Part shown: positions 34,537-46,374 of the stretch, piece after piece
Layout: every line of letters starts with the position of its first letter
Position numbering within the stretch: position 1 is the stretch's first letter
Assembly: GCA_963682055.1 (NCBI GenBank)
Contig: OY821740.1
Location: 18,872,814-18,936,813, forward strand
Length of the DNA: 64,000 nt
Reading direction: 5' to 3'
DNA from: Primula veris
Lineage: Eukaryota; Streptophyta; Magnoliopsida; Ericales; Primulaceae
Notes under the pieces: generated by a model
Seen by the model: the letters and a program-made list of their open reading frames with translations, nothing else
What the model was told of the DNA's origin: nothing
Databases searched by the model: none
Program-made: the position numbers and the translations under genes

Positions 34537-36294
34537 ATGGTGACCAATATAGAGGAAACCCATCCCGATATAGTCCAAACCAATAACCAAAACGTACAAA
34601 TTAGGCAACAAGACCTCGACGACCTAGTTGCCATCCGCGACAGATATGACGCTATCCAGTCCGAAAACCAACCAACAACCTCCAATGTCCACCAAAAACA
34701 ACAGACTGAACAACCCCAACAGCTTGACGGGATCGTCGACGAGAACCCTACGTCCTCGGATGACGAACGAGCATTACCCGTATTAAGGCGCGCAAGAAGG
34801 CGCTTACCCGAATCCCAGGCAGGACCGAGCTCAAGAGTCCTACTGCCAGCAGCCTCGGTTAATTCCAGTTCCCACCAAGTTCATCTTCAAACGAACGAAG
34901 CCCACCGGTTTGGCATGCCCGAGGGCTTTGTCCTCGAGCAAACGTCCCGACCTCCAATATTCCCACCGCGGATAATTACCCCGTCCACGGTGGAAGTACA
35001 ACCCCTCGCTCCCCAAGCAGGGAACGAGGCCGCATTAACACAAGCCGAGCGGGGTCACAACGCCCAGCTTCAAGCTCAGCTGGCCGCATGCATGTCGGCC
35101 ATGGCAACAGCAGGTATCACGATACCGCCCACTCAAACCGCCAATGCACATGCCGACCCCCGACATAACATGGAAGATTCCGCCTACAGGGCTGCCATGG
35201 AAGTGGCAGGGCGGCAACCAAATAAAAGAGGACCCTACCAAGGGGGCAATGTCCCAGTAACAATCCCTCCAACATTCGTCCACCCAAACATTCTCACGGG
35301 ACATGTCATCGGCGCGAACCCGCACGACAATGGGTACCCCAACCACAGGGTCGTGGTAGGATACTACCCACAACCCCACCAGGGAGGATACTCCCCCCTC
35401 TACCAAGCACCGGATGAAGCGTTTCAACAGGCTTGGGACGTATGCCAAGAAACCTCATGTACCGAGCAAATCACTCGGCACCGCAATCCTAGGGGGTTCA
35501 TCATCCCCGAATTCAGGCTACACGATGGGAAAAGCTGCCCAATCGATCATCTGCGCCACTACAAAACAAGGATGGAGCTGTGGAGTGATGACCCTGTACT
35601 GATGTGCAAGTTTTTCAAAAACAGTTTGGGCCAAGAGGCTTCGTCGTGGTATCACAACCTGCCACGGGGATCCATAGGAAGATGGACGGAGCTTCTCCGT
35701 GCGTACTCCACCCGATATGCTGCTCATCGGAAGAAAAAGGTCAACATCGACACCCTTCTGAAAATGGCTATGCAGCCAAACGAGCGACTCAATGACTACT
35801 GCATACGTTTTATCGACGTGGCAAACCAGATTCCGTAGTACGCCCACAACATCGCCATCCAAAATTTTATCAACTCCATACCCAACGGCTATTGGGCGAG
35901 AAGGAAGTTCATCGGCAAAAATTTCCCGACCACTGACACTCCTCTTGCCTATTGCACCCTCCTCACCGATAGAAATGAGGAATTGCGCATCCTCAACCGA
36001 GCTCTACCAAGAAGAGAGTCGGTCCGAGAAGCACATGTGGACCGCAAAAGAGCCAGGAACAATCAGGGGGAAGCATTCAAACCGACCAGAAGGGACAGAG
36101 GCCCCGAGGTCCATAGCAGGGTAGAGCAACCCCGAGAACCCGAGCATAAACCGCTCCGGATCACATACCCAACACCGATCAACGAACATAAACCCCTTCA
36201 GATCACATACCCGATGCCAACTAAGCAGCCACAACAAGGCCGCTTCCAGGGAAGGGAAAGGCAGAGGAGCTTCAAACCGGTAGAACTAAGATAA
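34537..36294 (+). pseudogene. gag of element 2 (nonsense codon)
   Basis: Capsid-like protein. The ATG at 34537 starts 80 bp inside the LTR. The N-terminal 280 residues are Gln/Pro/Asn-rich. The Retrotrans_gag core follows at about residues 320-430 (KFFKNSLGQEASSWYHNLP, then WTELLRAYSTRY). The frame is cut at 35836-35838, where element 1 has CAG and this copy has TAG. It then stays open to a TAA at 36292-36294, with a basic, Pro-rich tail that repeats HKPL-ITYP twice. A degenerate Cys/His knuckle (FCAYHDDHGHLTEHC, near 36400-36445) follows in the leader of pol. Confidence 0.88.
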
Positions 36295-36399
36295 TCTTTC
36301 AACCTGTCTGCCGAGGATATCCTTAAGGATATCTGCAGAGAAAGCTGGTATTCCCGACCAGAGCCGATCGCCACCCCAGCTGATCATAGAGACCCCAAG

Positions 36400-39300
36400 C
36401 TCTTCTGCGCCTACCACGACGACCACGGGCACCTCACCGAGCATTGTCGCAACCTGTGATGGAAAATGAACCTATGGGGCAATGTGGGACACCTAACCAA
36501 GTTCATCAAAGGCGCTGCGAATAAAGGCAAGCAACTGGCCATCAAGGGAGCCGACAACCGGCAAGGCAAAACAATCAAAGTCATTCATCTATCAAGACCC
36601 AAGACCACGGGCGGGGAAAGATCACAACAGCGGCAACTGGCGCACTTTGGGCAAGTAGCCAAGGCGTCACAGGCGTCAACTTCTAAACGACAATGCATGC
36701 CGCAACGACACCCACCCATTTCTTTCTCAGATCTCGATGAAGAAGGGGTGATATACCCCCATGGGGACGCCATTAACCTCCGCGTACAAATTGGCATAGA
36801 CACACTCAGCAGAGTGCTTGTCGACCAAGGAGCCTCTTGTGATATCATGTACAAAGAGCTCTTCGACAAGATGGAGCTCAAGCTGCAAGACCTACAGCCG
36901 ACCGACGTCACACTGATCGGGTTCATCTCCGAGACGACTAAACCATTGAGAAAGATCGTCCTCAGTGTTACGACTGGATCTGTGTCGGTTCCCGTGGAGT
37001 TCTTAGTGGTCAACGACAACTCCGGCAACAACGCAATCTTGGGCCGACCTTGGCTGCATGCCATGAGAGCCATACCATCGACCTACCACCAAAAAGTGAA
37101 ATACCCAAATGGTAAGGGAGAAATAGAGACAGCCAGAGGATGTCAAGAGGATTCAAGACGCTGTGAGGACATTACCGCGGCTCTCAAAAAAACAGCTAGT
37201 CGTTATCGAACAACCCACCAGCACGAAAAAGCTGATTAACCAAATAGCCAAAACCGAAAGGGTTGTTGAAGAACAAGTGGGAGAGACGCTTAGGAAGGTG
37301 CGTATCCCCGATATGGATGAGGAACACAACTTTCTCATCGGCGATAGCCTTCCCAAAGAGGAATCTGAGGAGCTGGAATCGTTCCTCTTCGATAACATCG
37401 ATAAATTCGCATGGAACCCCAAAGACATGCCAGGTCTAGACCCGAGGACGGCGTGTCACCACCAAAGTGTTAACTCCGAGTACAAGCCAATAGCTCAAAG
37501 GAGCAGGAAAGTATCTGTCCAGCACAGAGCGGCTATAATTGCTGAAGTCCGAAAGCTATTGGAAGCCGGAGCCATAAGGGAGGTGTTCTACCCGAAGTGG
37601 TTATCCAATCCGGTCGTCGTCCCTAAGAAGAACGGGAAGGAAAGAGTCTACATAGACTTCACCAATTTGAACAAAGCTTGTCCGAGGGATCCATTCCCCC
37701 TCCCAAGGATTGATCAACTGGTGGATGAAACGGCGGGAGCGGAGAGGATGACCTTCCTCGACGCATACTCGGGGTACCACCAAATAGCCCTTGCCCCTGA
37801 AGATCAAGAAAATACAGCGTTCATATCACCTTTGGGCAACTATTGCTATACGGTAATGCCGTTCGACCTACGCAATGCGGGGGCAACATATCAAAGGATG
37901 ATAACGAATGTTTGTCAAAAGCATATAGGGAAGACAATGGAGGTATACATAGATGACATGGTCGTCAAAAGCGATAAGGCCACATCCCACCTCCAAGACA
38001 TTAAGGACGTCTTCCAAACACTGGGCGAGCACAAACTGAAGCTCAACGTGAGTAAATGCGTGTTCAGTATCAGCAAAGGGAAATTTTTGGGACATATGGT
38101 CAGTCGAAGAGGAATAGAGGCTAATCCTGACCAGATCATAGCTCTACGAAACCTAGCAGCACCCAAGAATAAGAAGCAGGTACAAGAGTTTACGGGAATG
38201 ATGGCCGCACTGAGCAGGTTCATCAGTCGATCCGCCAACAAGGGATGACCATTTTTTGAATCACTCAGAAAGGATAAAAATTTCGTGTGAGACCCTGAGT
38301 GTGAGGCTTCATTCAACAACCTCAAAGAGTATCTAAGGACGTTGCCACTGCTAGTAAGGCCGAACAAAGGAGATATTCTGGCTTGTTACTTAGCAGTTTC
38401 CACAATCGCCGTGAGCGCAGTCATCCTAAGAGAAGAAGGTCGAGAACAATTCCCGATCTAATTCGTCAGCAAAACTCTGGTTGAAGCCGAGACACGCTAC
38501 CTACCATTAGAAAAGCTATGCTTGGAACTGGTCGTTGCGACCAGGAAACTGCCGCACTACTTCATAGCTCACCAGGTCCAAGTTTACACGAAATTCCACA
38601 TCAAGGAATCTCTTCGACGAACGGACATAAGCGGCAGAGTTGCGGCCTGGGGGGTCGAGCTATCCCAATTTCATATAGGATTCGCACCCCGACATGCCAT
38701 AAAGGGACAAGTCTTGGCTGATTTCGTCACCGAGTTCACCGAAGGATATGACGAGCCATTGGCCATATCCCCCCAGTCTCACTGGCAAATACATGTCGAT
38801 GGATCCGCCACCAAAGACGTATCTGGAGCAGGCATCGCCCTTAAGTCCAGCGACGGAGCAATCATCGAGAAAAGCATCAAGTTGGGCTTCAGAGCTACTA
38901 ACAATGAGGCAGAGTATGAAGCCATGATAAACGGCATGCTCATTGCACGGTCCCTCGGATGCTCCCACTTAATCGCTAATTCCGACTCCATACTAATCGT
39001 CACCCAGGCCATCGGTGAATACCAGGCCAAGGACGACCGGATGATCCTCTACCAAGAGAAAGTCCAGAGCTTAATGGCCACGTTCGAACAATGCGAATTA
39101 ATCAGAATTAATCGCACTGAAAATGCACATGCCGACGCATTAGCAACCCTAGCTTCGACATTAACATTAGCCAACACTCGGTCAGTCACAGTGGAACTTC
39201 TGGAAACCCCGAGCATAAATAGAAGAATAGACCGAATAACGTCAATACAATACGAACTAGGGTGGATGGACGACATGATTCACTATCTGCGAAACGGGAC

Positions 39301-40513
39301 GCTCCCGGTAGACAAGATAAAAGCATTGAAAATCACAAGAAAGGCCCCTCGGTTCTGGCTATCCGAGGACGACAAACTGTACAAATCCAGTTACCGAGGA
39401 CCCCACCTTCTGTGCGCCCGGCCCGAGCTGTAACAGCCAGTCTTGGAGGAAGTCCACGAAGGATCCTGCGGAGCACACATCAATGGGAGGTCCCTCGCCA
39501 ACAAGGCCATCACACAAGGTTATTGGTCGCCCTATATCAAGCGAGACGCCGACGTCTACGTCCAAAGATGCGACAAGTGCCAACGATTCGCCAAGATACC
39601 TCGGCTCCCATCGTCCATGATGACCCCAGTATCGGCTCCGTGGCCGTTTACACAATGGGCAATTGATTTGGTCGGCAAACTTCCAAGAGCACCTGGCAGC
39701 GTGGAATATCTGATCGTCGCGATAGATTATTTCACCAAATAGGTCAAAGCTAAACCCCTCCAAGAAATCAAAGCCAGCAACATTAAACAATTCATCTGGG
39801 AGTACATCATCACCAGGTTCGGTATACCATACGCTATTGTCACCGACAACGGAACCCAGTTCAAAGATGCCAATCTACAGCTGTGGTATGAAGAACTAGG
39901 TATCCGGAAGTTTTATTCGACGCCGACATACCCACAGGGCAACGGACAAGCTGAAGTGTCAAACCGAACAATACTAGATGGCATCAAGACAACCCTTGAA
40001 CAAAAAAAGGGGAGATGGCCCGAGCGGCTACTCAACATCTTATGATCGTGCCGAACCACGCCGAAGACGGGCACCAAGGAAACCCCGTTCAGCTTAGCGT
40101 ACGGCGTCGAGGCCATCATACCAACAGAAATCGGACTACCCACACTCCGAACTACTTTAGTCGAGCAGGGAAACAATGAACAAAGAATGAGAGAGGAACT
40201 CGACATGCTAGACGAGAAACGAGAGATAGCAGCCCTTACCCTAGCAAAATACCAACAAAGCGTTAAGCAAACTTATGACAAGAAAGTAAAAGGGTCCAAG
40301 GAATTCATGGTAGAAGAACTGGTGCTGTGAAGAGTAACGGTCTATACCCGCAATGAAATACATGGCAAACTGAGCCCCACCTGGGAAGGACCATACGAGA
40401 TCGTCAAAAGAACAAGCCCAGTTTCCTACAAAATCAAAAGCGTTCTGTTCGAAAATAGCAGAGGAGATAAAAATTCTTGGAATGTGGCTAACCTAAAGAA
40501 GTACTATGTGTAA
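36400..40513 (+). pseudogene. pol of element 2 (PR-RT-RH-aRH-INT, broken)
   Basis: The protease active site reads VLVDQGASCDIMY (Asp at 36823), DQG instead of D-S/T-G. An extra A in an A7 run near 37188 shifts the frame before RT. RT (37163-38248) has DFTNLNKAC, FLDAYSGYHQI and catalytic YIDD at 37945-37956; the usual MPFGL is MPFDL here. RNase H is about 38290-38690. The archaeal-type RNase H starts near 38789 with Asp, Glu and Asp in HVDGSA, NNEAEYEA and NSDSILI, and has HADALATLAS. Integrase (about 39440-40330) has the HHCC finger (CDKC) and D, D, E in AIDLVG, VTDNGTQFKD and NGQAEVSNR. GPYEIV and LKKYYV end at 40513; no chromodomain is seen. Stops: TGA 36457, 38246, 38288; TAA 38459, 39431; TAG 39740; TGA 40043, 40328. 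Confidence 0.92.
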
Positions 40514-41040
40514 GCTAGCTTACCAGTACAGGTACCACCTTACCTATGCTTCTTAATGACATCATCTTTCGAACATATAAAATAGTTTGCCATACTGTCT
40601 AACAAGTGCAGATATGAAATTCCCAAACGGCTAAGTGCCTAGGAATACTATGAAATTCCCAAACGGCAGACGTGCCTAGGAATACTATGAAATTCCCAAA
40701 CGGCTAAGTGCCTAGGAATACTAAGAAATTCCCAACATGGCATGTCTAAAAGAATGCCTAGGAATACTAAAGTCCTCCAATAAACCGGAGGCACATATGC
40801 AGGTACCAACTTATCCAGTAAGCAAGGATTGGAGAAAATAAAGAGAAAAGAAGAATAGTTCAAGCCCACATTATGGAGGCGACCAATTACCAAGCAAAGA
40901 AGACAAAGGAAAAACAATCCAATCAAGGAAATATAAACAAGACAATAAAAATATCCAATACATGAATAAAGGAATGAAGCAAATAGTCCACGCCCGCGTT
41001 ACGGAGGCAATAATGTACAACGAATAAATAAAGAAATCAA
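40514..41040. other. 3' untranslated region between pol and the antisense genes
   Basis: Contains four tandem units (40614-40759): three of 36/37 bp with AAATTCCCAAACGG and GTGCCTAGGAATACTA, and one of 46 bp that equals the element 1 unit. It also holds a single copy of the GCAGGTACC word that is amplified in element 1. No ORF. Confidence 0.85.
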
Positions 41041-41685
41041 CTAAGAAGAGCTGCTACATGACGAACACGCCGGTACATGACTCAGCCTGACCTCCTCGTC
41101 ATCTGTCGTCGTGTCTTCGTCGGACTCTTGACCCTCAAAACGCTCCTCAGAAACAAGGAAATCGAAGTTGGTCGTATAAATACCCACATGTTGCCCTACC
41201 TCGAGCCGGGCTGCGAATTCTGACCCCTTCGCGTTCTCATGGGCAACAGACGCACCCTTAAGACGAGCTTTGTCCACAGGGTGCTGACGAGCTTCATACA
41301 GTTCAGAAGAAGCATCATGTCGACGTGTAGACGCACGAAAGAATTTCATCAAGACATTGGCCTGGGGTATTAACAGCTTTAATTTACCAAACCATTTATC
41401 CTTTAAACGCCAATACCGGGCCAGACGACGCTCTTGCACCTCATAAACATGTTCGGCGCGTCCCACATAAGTACGGAATGACGCAGATTGAGTTCGCAAT
41501 TTTTTCTTAAGCCGAGCACATTAGACTTGCAGCTTCTTGTTCTTTCCCATCAGAATATGAGGTAAATGGGCACGAGCTTCCTCTGCCGCATCAGATGAAC
41601 CTCCAACTCGGGCAGCACCAGTCGGTTCTTGCCCCGCACTAACAGGGAGCGGAGAGCCAGTCTGCTGCACCACAGTAGGAAATGC
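41041..41685 (-). pseudogene. Possible last exon of the antisense gene, with a nonsense codon
   Basis: An acceptor (TTCGTAG|GCA) lies at 41685/41686. The frame from there is phase 0 like the other exons, has a TAA at 41521-41523, and continues through a basic helix-rich stretch (RAEHVYEVQERRLARYWR) and an acidic tail (GQESDEDTTTDDEEV) to a stop at 41041. If the TGA at 41801 was once CGA followed by the GTTTTG donor, exon 5 would have spliced to this one. This is inference. Confidence 0.45.
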
Positions 41686-41800
41686 CTACGAAGAAAGGAG
41701 GAAAACAGACAGCGGCATCAATACTACTAAAGAACCGACAAGGCCAAATCCAAATAAATAATATTTTTATACAAGCCTGAAGAAACTCAAAATGCAAAAC

Positions 41801-44800
41801 TCAGTCAGATAAGCTCTCAATGGAAGCCGAGGACTCTGCGGCATCAGCAAAATGAATGTCCCGCAACGAGACTATCTGCGTACCCAAACGACCCTTTACC
41901 GAGGCATCCAAGTTGTTCAAAGCCGCCGTCGTATCGGTTACCCGGTCCATAGCATCAACCATACGCTCCGCTCGGATAACACCACGGGTGCCTTTCACAT
42001 ACTCATACACCTCTAGTGCCCGGGCACGATCCCAATAGGCTTTGACGAAGGATAATAGCAGGTCCGCGTCTTCGAAAACGGCCCCTAATACCAAGTTCAA
42101 GCTCGTCACTCGGCCCCGGGCTTCATCACGAGAGCGCCGAAGTGCACCAAGAATCTCTTTGGCCTTACCCTTGTTTGCTGTAAAGTAGGCGGTCTTCTTA
42201 CTGAACTTCTCTCCCAAATCGCGTAACCGAATCGACAAGTTTGAAATATGAATATTCAGATCCTCGATTTTACGGCGAGCAGAATTCAATTCCGAAGTTA
42301 AGGACGCCTTAAGCCTTTCTGGATCACCTATAACAGTATCATATACACTACGACTAGGAGAGGCCCAGACCAGCATGGCCAGGGGATTAACAGGTACCTG
42401 ACAAGATTTTTATGTGTCCTTCAAAAGATGATGACAACAAACAGACAACGAAATTAACTAAGAAAGCCAAACCGGAAGAAAACGGAGCACATATATTATC
42501 AACTTTCCAACAGAATGTCCTTATAGATACAAAAACGGCCCACAATCCGGGTACCAAAAGACCCTACACTAAGCTACACAAAAAATACTACAAGTATATG
42601 ATCAGTGCTCCACCTGAGAAGATGCCGGTGAGGGAGTAGCAGCAGTAGCAGACCGAAGAGTAGAAGGAGCTGACCCGGAATGGGGACGGAGTGCTATCGA
42701 TGTCGTATGCCCCGGCAGCCGTGGGAGTTCTTCATCCCGGAGATTGGCCCAATCTAGAGGCTTCGGCGGTGCACCTTGCGGACAGGGATAAACCAATTCC
42801 GACCATGCCCGGTCCGATAGAGGTACCCTTGCAAAATTCAGAGCACGAACATGAGCGCAAAAGACGGAAAAATTGGCAATCGCTTTAAACTTTGTCCGCT
42901 CTTCAGATTGCGCCGCTTTCAAAGAAGCAACCTCGGAATTTTCAGCTTCCACATCCTCTGCCATGAGCAAGTTATCGGCTTCTAATAGGTCGTATTTTTC
43001 GAACATACGCTCCTTTTCGGCCCCCAACTTTTCAACCTCCTCGGTCAGGCGTAAGTTATCTCCCACCACTTTGTCATAATCAGCGGCTAACTTCACCATC
43101 TGAGCTTTCTCCTCAGCCATTGCCTTACTTTCGGCAATTAGCTTCTCTTTCTCAGCTTCGAGCGCCGTCAACTGATCCCTCAGTACAACGGTACCCACGA
43201 AAGCCTGTAATAAAAAACGTCAGACATCAGCCAACTAAGGGCATAACGAACTATATAACAAAAGACGGTGCGAGACATACCCGAAGCACATCATTATTGG
43301 CCTGCTCAATGACCGACACTAAAGGACGAGCAGCCATTTCCTCTTTATCCTTGAAGACAAGGGGCTTCAGAGCAGTATACCCCATCCTTAAGGCTCGGGG
43401 TTGCTCCAGCAGTTTGCCCCCACACCGATCAATATAACGGGTTATCGCGACCCCGTCCACCACCACCTTTTCCGAGCCAGGGGGAACCTCATCCTCCCCT
43501 CTCGTCACCACCTCCTCGGCAATCTCTTTGCCGGCTACCACCTCCACTTCCTCCCTAACCCCCTTCTCCGACGGAACGGTCTCAGGGGCCAGGCGCTCAC
43601 TCACATCCTCAGTTTGGATGGGCGACATGATAGGCAGACTCATCGTATCCTCACACATGTTCACCATGAGGTTGAGATGTCCGAATATATTATCGAACGA
43701 CCCCTGAAACACAACAATACCCATTGACCGGGCAAGGGCAAGGGTAACCAATGAACAAGTCAATAGCTGAAACATGATAACAAATAAATAGAGGAAACAT
43801 GGAATTAAAAGACAATTCACAAAACTAATACATGTACATCGACATGCGCAGAAGCTGCCTCGGTGGAATTACCCTGGGGAGAGGCAACCAACGCCACATC
43901 TGTAACGACATTAGGAACCTCCTCATTCACCGATGTATCCGACACCCTGGTCCTCTTCGGGGTCCCAGCAGCGGTGTCTGCTGCTCGGCACTTAGGACGA
44001 ACATGCTTTTTCCCTCCCCGAGCAGCACTTCGAGCCTTGACGATTTTGAGGAATTCCTCCTTCGGCTCTATGGGAATCTCAGGTGCCAGATTACCCTTGG
44101 TCACTGGCCCCGCAGGATAACCTAACAGCATAGGAGCAGTACGGCTTGACGGGTCCTTCGTCGACCAAGGTCCCCACCACATCCAAAGGGCTAAGAGAGC
44201 TTTGGCATTGGGAGCGCCGAGGTCTGGCACATCAGGGGCGGTGGTTACAGGTCCTGGAATCTGGTGTCCGGCACAACCCCAGTCTCCGGAAGCAATCACA
44301 ATACCCAGGTTATGCTCCTTGTTGGTATCCGGAAGACCAATAACCAGCCGAGAGAAGGCACGCAACGTCTTCAAATAAGAGCTACGACGGTCAAAACTCA
44401 AACTGTAGACCCTGAATACATTTTTCAGTTCGACATTGATCCCCGACAACTCCGACAACCTTCGAATACCGTTCAGGGTCCGATATCCATTTAGGGCCAA
44501 TTGGGCCGGGGCAATCTGGACGGCCTCAAAGAACGAAGCCATCCATTCAGTGAAAGGAAGTCTAAGACCCCCCGAAAAGAATGTCGAGGAACGAACAGCT
44601 ACCTCGCCGGCAGGTACAACCCCCATGACCTCCTCATCGGAGACAAGCAGTCGAATATGAATGCCGTCGGGTATCCCCGCCAGCTTCTTAAAATCCTCTT
44701 CCACGAATGGGCCAACTTGAGCCAAGCATTGGGTCAGAATTTTCTATCCAAACATCATAAAAACTTCATCAATATACAAACCAAAAACAAATCACACGAC

Positions 44801-45034
44801 AAGAGTTCCCCCCTCCCCCCAATCACCAGAAACCCTACGTTTTTCCACCAATCCAACAAACGAAAATCCTATACATAACGAAAAACCACCAATCACCAAC
44901 CTAGATAGACATATATAGGCAAGCAAGACCACATATCTACGCCACATACATGACAGCAACAACAAATCAAATACAGGCCCTAAGCACAGAGATATACAAA
45001 AAACCCCGCAGAATACGACAACACTTACAGTCAT
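41801..45034 (-). CDS. Spliced antisense gene of element 2 (gypsy-type Transposase_28-like plus coiled coil)
   Basis: Proposed exons: 45034-45029 (ATG ACT, after an untranslated leader), 44743-43832, 43703-43281, 43204-42614, 42397-41801. Every intron is GT-AG and phase 0 (donors GTAAGT, GTATTA, GTATGT, GTGGAG; acceptors GATAG, TTTCAG, TTACAG, TGTCAG). The joined frame has about 842 codons and no stop. Exon 2 has a GLRLPFTEW...FFEAVQIAPAQLALNGYRTL segment that resembles the plant 'putative gypsy type transposon' domain (Pfam Transposase_28, from memory), then a basic linker. Exons 3-5 are acidic and helix-rich with heptad-like Leu/Glu/Lys patterns. Function is unknown; antisense ORFs of this kind occur in Tat elements. 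Odd points: it stays open while gag-pol is ruined, and it has introns. The fourth donor (GTGGAG) is weak; read-through would stop at 42602. Confidence 0.68.
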
Positions 45035-45400
45035 ATTAAAAGGCAAGCAGGAGAGAGCAGCAGCAAATATGTCAGCAATAAAAAGAAACCCTAGATAGAG
45101 AGTCAGAAAATCTTTTGGCGGGAAGAACAAACCCTAGAGAGAGAAAATAAGAGATATTTTCTTTCAGTAAATTATGAGATAAACACAAAAAAGAATTACT
45201 TAGCACAGTTAAAAGGAGGGGAGCCACAAAAGAATAAAATAATAACCGTCCTTTCGTGTGACAGAGGTTTACCTTTTTTCATCAACATAAAAGTCCACAA
45301 CCGCTATTTTCAACAAATCAACGCTCCAAATCCTGCCACATCAGGTAATATATCCCATTAACCAATGCAGTTCATATCATTACACCTATATAAACGGCCA
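45035..45400 (-). promoter_or_regulatory. Leader and possible promoter of the spliced antisense gene
   Basis: Minus strand: a TTTATATAGG TATA-like word at 45385-45394, then an AT-rich stretch and a typical plant leader motif TCTCTCTAGGGTTTG near 45130 (a second AGGGTTT near 45090), ending at the proposed ATG 45034. Transcription start not determinable. Confidence 0.4.
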
Positions 45401-45775
45401 GTGGACCCCACCACGAAAAGCTTCCAGCATACGCTCCCCATATTACTACACCGATGAGGCATCCCGATTACGTTCCTCGACGCCAAACAGTTTATTACCA
45501 TAGGCCCACCGATCAAGGTCGACGAAGACCGTTCCTAGCTCGACGGCTTTTAATCATCCGGTCTAGCAACGCTCTCCGGAGGGATAACCATGCACTTTGC
45601 TCGGTGTCCAATACTGAGGGGCATCGTATGGTTTCAACATGAAGGCAAAGCAAATAATAATAAAAAAATATACAGAATCAAATTGCAAAAGCAGAAGTTT
45701 TATTCATCCACGAAGGGGGATACAAACAAACACGTACAACGGGAAAAGAAAAGTTTACAAGAAAAAACACCCATC
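45401..45775. other. Spacer between the spliced antisense gene and gene E
   Basis: No ORF with recognisable features. It contains the upstream region of the spliced gene and the 3' end of gene E. Confidence 0.4.
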
Positions 45776-46138
45776 CTACTTCTTGAAACTACCCCCCACG
45801 TCGGCATCCTTCTTCGCCAAGAGCTCCTCCAGACGCTCTTTTTCCCTAATCAAATGGGAAATACCAATCTCCACTTGTTTTAAAGCATGAGATTGAGACT
45901 TGCACTTCTGCTCGGCTTCAAAACGAGCAGCACTCTCCTCCTTTCAATACTGTTTAAACCTCCTTTCTTCGGTCCGAGCACATTTAAGGTCTGCTTTCAG
46001 CCACGACATCTCAATTTCTTTCAACTGAAGAGGAGTCAATTCCTCTTCCCCGAAACCAGGGGGACGGGGTAGCATAAAAGTAGGCTCCTCTTCAAGAAGG
46101 GCTTTCTTTTTGGCAGTAGATCTAGTGATGGGAGCCAT
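45776..46138 (-). pseudogene. Antisense small gene E of element 2 (one nonsense codon)
   Basis: Unknown function. The ATG at 46138 starts a frame (MAPITRSTAKKKALLEEEP) cut by TGA at 45944-45946, but the same frame stays open to a TAG at 45776, about 120 codons in all. The N-terminus is basic and the rest is Glu/Lys/Leu-rich with heptad-like spacing on both sides of the stop (EIEMSWLKADLKCARTEERR; LIREKERLEELLAKKDADV). A minus-strand TATA box (TTATAAATGC) is at 46227-46233, about 90 bp upstream. Confidence 0.55.
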
Positions 46139-46226
46139 CTTGAATAAAAGCGAATTAGAAGAAACGGAATTATCAAACAAGAGAGAGAAAGGAAGAATTG
46201 GTAATGAAATACAAATAATAGGGAGC

Positions 46227-46233
46227 ATTTATA
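46227..46233 (-). promoter_or_regulatory. TATA box of antisense gene E
   Basis: TATAAAT on the minus strand, context CCTTATAAATGC, about 90 bp before the ATG at 46138. Confidence 0.45.
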
Positions 46234-46374
46234 AGGAATCAAAGGGCACAAAGTACGAGACGTTGCAATGGTTCACATGACGAAGGCACGATATACGAAA
46301 AGGTACAACTTCCCAAATACAGAAAAAGAAAAATTACAAAATGGAAAATACATCAGAACACTGGCCCAATCAAA

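Noticed and set aside
43120..44878. Plus-strand frames opposite the spliced antisense gene
   Set aside because: No domain or coiled-coil features; the minus strand gives one consistent spliced frame.
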